Source of the DNA: Alistipes sp.
GTDB lineage: Bacteria; Bacteroidota; Bacteroidia; Bacteroidales; Rikenellaceae
Reading direction: 5' to 3'
Length of the DNA: 6,240 nt
Assembly: GCA_017391185.1 (NCBI GenBank)
Contig: JAFOZN010000214.1
Location: 1-6,240, forward strand
The translations under genes were made by a program, and so were the position numbers. The notes beneath the pieces are model-generated. The model searched no databases, had not been told where the DNA came from, and saw nothing but the letters and a program-made list of their open reading frames with translations. Below are positions 4,551 through 6,240 of the stretch, one piece after another; the stretch's first letter is position 1; each line of letters begins with the position of its first letter.

Positions 4551-6240
4551 ATGTTTCAGAACGACACATATATACGCCGCATGATCCTGCAGTTCATCGT
4601 ACTGCTCATCTTCGGAGTCATGGCGTGCCGTGTGGCATACATCCAGCTCTTCGACAACCAATACAAGAGCTTGGCGGCACGTAATGTCTTGCGTTATGAG
4701 GTGCAGTATGCCCCTCGTGGCGAGGTGGTGGATCGCAACGGCGAGTTTCTGGTGCAGAGTATGGAGTGCTATGACCTGATGGTTGTCCATCGCGACATCG
4801 GCAAGCAGGGCTTCGACACCATGCGTATGTGCAATATCCTTGGCATCAGCAAAGAACGATTGATGCGCGCCCTAAGGGATGCCCGCACAGCTCCGCGCAA
4901 AGCGTGGCTTGTGACCAACTACATACCCAAAGATGTCAAATTGCGCTTCGAGGAGTGCAACTTCCCTGGATTCTACACCGTATTCCGTACCGCACGCCAA
5001 TATCCTCGTAAGATCGGAGGTAACCTCTTGGGATATGTGGGTGAGGTAAATGCCGACATCATCAAACGAGATCCCGAATACAAGAGTGGCGACTACATCG
5101 GCATGAGTGGTGTGGAGGCAGCCTACGAGAAGGAGCTCAGAGGTAAGGATGGTGTGAAGATTCTGGAGCGCGATACACATGGCGCAATCAAGGGCTCATA
5201 CATGGATGGAGCCTTCGACTCATTGCCCGTACCGGGTAAACGCCTGACATGTACCATAGATGCCAAATTGCAGGCTTTCGCCGAGGAGCTGATGAAGGAT
5301 AAGGTAGGAGCTGTGGTCGCTATCGAGCCTAAAACGGGAGAGATTTTGGTGATGGCATCTTCGCCTACGTACGATCCCGATGAGATGGTAGGTAGAGAGC
5401 GAGGCAATAACTATATGAAGATGCTCGGCAACAAACGCCAGCCTCTGTTTAACCGTGCCGTTAAGTCAAAATATCCTCCAGGCTCTACCTTTAAGCTGGT
5501 ACAGGGACTCATCGGCCTACAGGAGGGAGTCCTCACTCCAGAGAAGGCCTATCCTTGCCATGGAGGTTATCACGTAGGACGTATCAGCCAGAAGTGCCAC
5601 GTCCACTACTCGCCGCTCGATTTGCGCAATGCTGTGGGACACTCATGCAACGCATATTTCTGCTACGTATTTAGAGATATCATCGACAATCGCAAATATA
5701 AGAACGTCAAGGAGGGTTTGGATGTTTGGTCAGAGTATGTAAAGAGTTTCGGTTATGGACGCAAGCTCGACTCCGACTTCTTGGGTGAGGGCCCAGGTAC
5801 AGTACCTACGAGCGAACTCTACAACAAGCGTTATCGTGGCTCGTGGAATTCACTTACCGTACTTTCGCTTTCGATTGGTCAGGGAGAGTTGGGTTGTACG
5901 CCTATGCAGATGGCAAATTTGGCCTGCATCGTAGCTAATAGAGGTTACTATTATATCCCCCATATCGTCAAGGGGATAGAGGGGCGCGACTCGATAGATC
6001 AGAAGTTCTACGAAAAACAATATACCAAGATCGACCCTAAGCACTTCGAGCCTATCGCCGAGGGTATGTGGCGAGGAGTGAATATCCCCGGTGGAGGTAC
6101 ATCCAACCGCGCCTTTTTGGCGGGATACGATGTCTGTGGAAAGACTGGTACGGCACAGAATCCTCACGGTAGAGATCACTCTACATTCCTCTCCTTCGCT
6201 CCAAAGGATGATCCCAAGATCGCCATTTCGGTATATGTCG
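4551..6240 (+). CDS. mrdA: Penicillin-binding protein 2 (peptidoglycan DD-transpeptidase), 563 residues present, 3' end outside window
   Basis: PBP2 is the class B transpeptidase that crosslinks new side-wall peptidoglycan, working with the glycosyltransferase RodA and activated by MreC. Translation from the ATG at 4551 stays open to the window edge. A single membrane anchor lies at about 11-31. The N-terminal pedestal region has APRGEVVDRNG (54-64), YPRKIGGNLLGYVGEV (151-166) and GMSGVEAAYEKELRGKDG (184-201). The penicillin-binding domain starts near 235 and has all three active-site motifs: SxxK as S312-T-F-K315 within KYPPGSTFKL, SxN as S365-C-N367, and KTG as K531-T-G533. GQGELGCTPMQMAN (about 444-457) is also typical. 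Family members are about 600-650 residues, so some tens are missing. There is no frameshift or missing catalytic residue. It starts 2 bases after mreD and is almost certainly in the same transcript; rodA is the expected next gene. Confidence 0.97.
   Translation, partial: MFQNDTYIRRMILQFIVLLIFGVMACRVAYIQLFDNQYKSLAARNVLRYEVQYAPRGEVVDRNGEFLVQSMECYDLMVVHRDIGKQGFDTMRMCNILGISKERLMRALRDARTAPRKAWLVTNYIPKDVKLRFEECNFPGFYTVFRTARQYPRKIGGNLLGYVGEVNADIIKRDPEYKSGDYIGMSGVEAAYEKELRGKDGVKILERDTHGAIKGSYMDGAFDSLPVPGKRLTCTIDAKLQAFAEELMKDKVGAVVAIEPKTGEILVMASSPTYDPDEMVGRERGNNYMKMLGNKRQPLFNRAVKSKYPPGSTFKLVQGLIGLQEGVLTPEKAYPCHGGYHVGRISQKCHVHYSPLDLRNAVGHSCNAYFCYVFRDIIDNRKYKNVKEGLDVWSEYVKSFGYGRKLDSDFLGEGPGTVPTSELYNKRYRGSWNSLTVLSLSIGQGELGCTPMQMANLACIVANRGYYYIPHIVKGIEGRDSIDQKFYEKQYTKIDPKHFEPIAEGMWRGVNIPGGGTSNRAFLAGYDVCGKTGTAQNPHGRDHSTFLSFAPKDDPKIAISVYV

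Noticed and set aside
4440..5407. Several frames overlapping the mreD end and the PBP2 gene
   Set aside because: The plus-strand PBP2 frame from 4551 carries all catalytic motifs through to the window edge, so these are shadows.
4551..6240. Possible unusual PBP2 variant because of Cys in the SxN motif (S-C-N)
   Set aside because: The middle position of SxN is variable in the family, and the other motifs and spacing are normal.

Overview
The window carries the start of a rod-shape (mre) operon from a Bacteroidota bacterium, most likely order Bacteroidales. A divergent pair of genes on the other strand completes it. The lineage call rests on four points: the MreB, MreC, MreD and PBP2 sequences have a Bacteroidales look; no gene start has a Shine-Dalgarno sequence; the regions before starts are AT-rich; and three intergenic sites match the Bacteroidota -7 box TAnnTTTG. 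No genus can be named from this.

Minus strand, left part. A gpsA-type glycerol-3-phosphate dehydrogenase gene starts at 757 and runs off the left edge, so about 252 N-terminal residues are present. Upstream of it, read in the same direction, is a 267-residue exported protein (1619 to 816). It has a signal peptide and a beta-barrel-like, Phe-terminated C-terminus, and is probably an outer-membrane protein of unknown function.

Divergent control region, 1620-1953. This AT-rich stretch has a strong promoter match facing left: TTTG, a 20-base gap, then TACTTTTG. Facing right are two copies of TAACTTTG. One of them forms half of a near-perfect inverted repeat. There are also a 14-bp palindrome, a small hairpin and a possible 15-codon leader ORF.

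Plus strand, right part. The order is mreB (1954-2973), mreC (start best placed at 3088, to 3957), mreD (4030-4548) and mrdA/PBP2 (from 4551 off the right edge). MreB forms the cytoplasmic actin-like filament. MreC and MreD link it across the inner membrane to PBP2, the transpeptidase that crosslinks new side-wall peptidoglycan. rodA usually follows mrdA in this lineage and would lie beyond the window. mreD and mrdA are 2 bases apart. The mreB-mreC gap is 114 bases and holds a GC-rich 9-bp stem-loop that could set the MreB to MreC ratio.

I see no mobile element, RNA gene, CRISPR array or defence system. All main genes look like intact housekeeping genes. The points worth a second look are regulatory (1620-1953 and 3031-3054), plus the uncharacterised exported protein.
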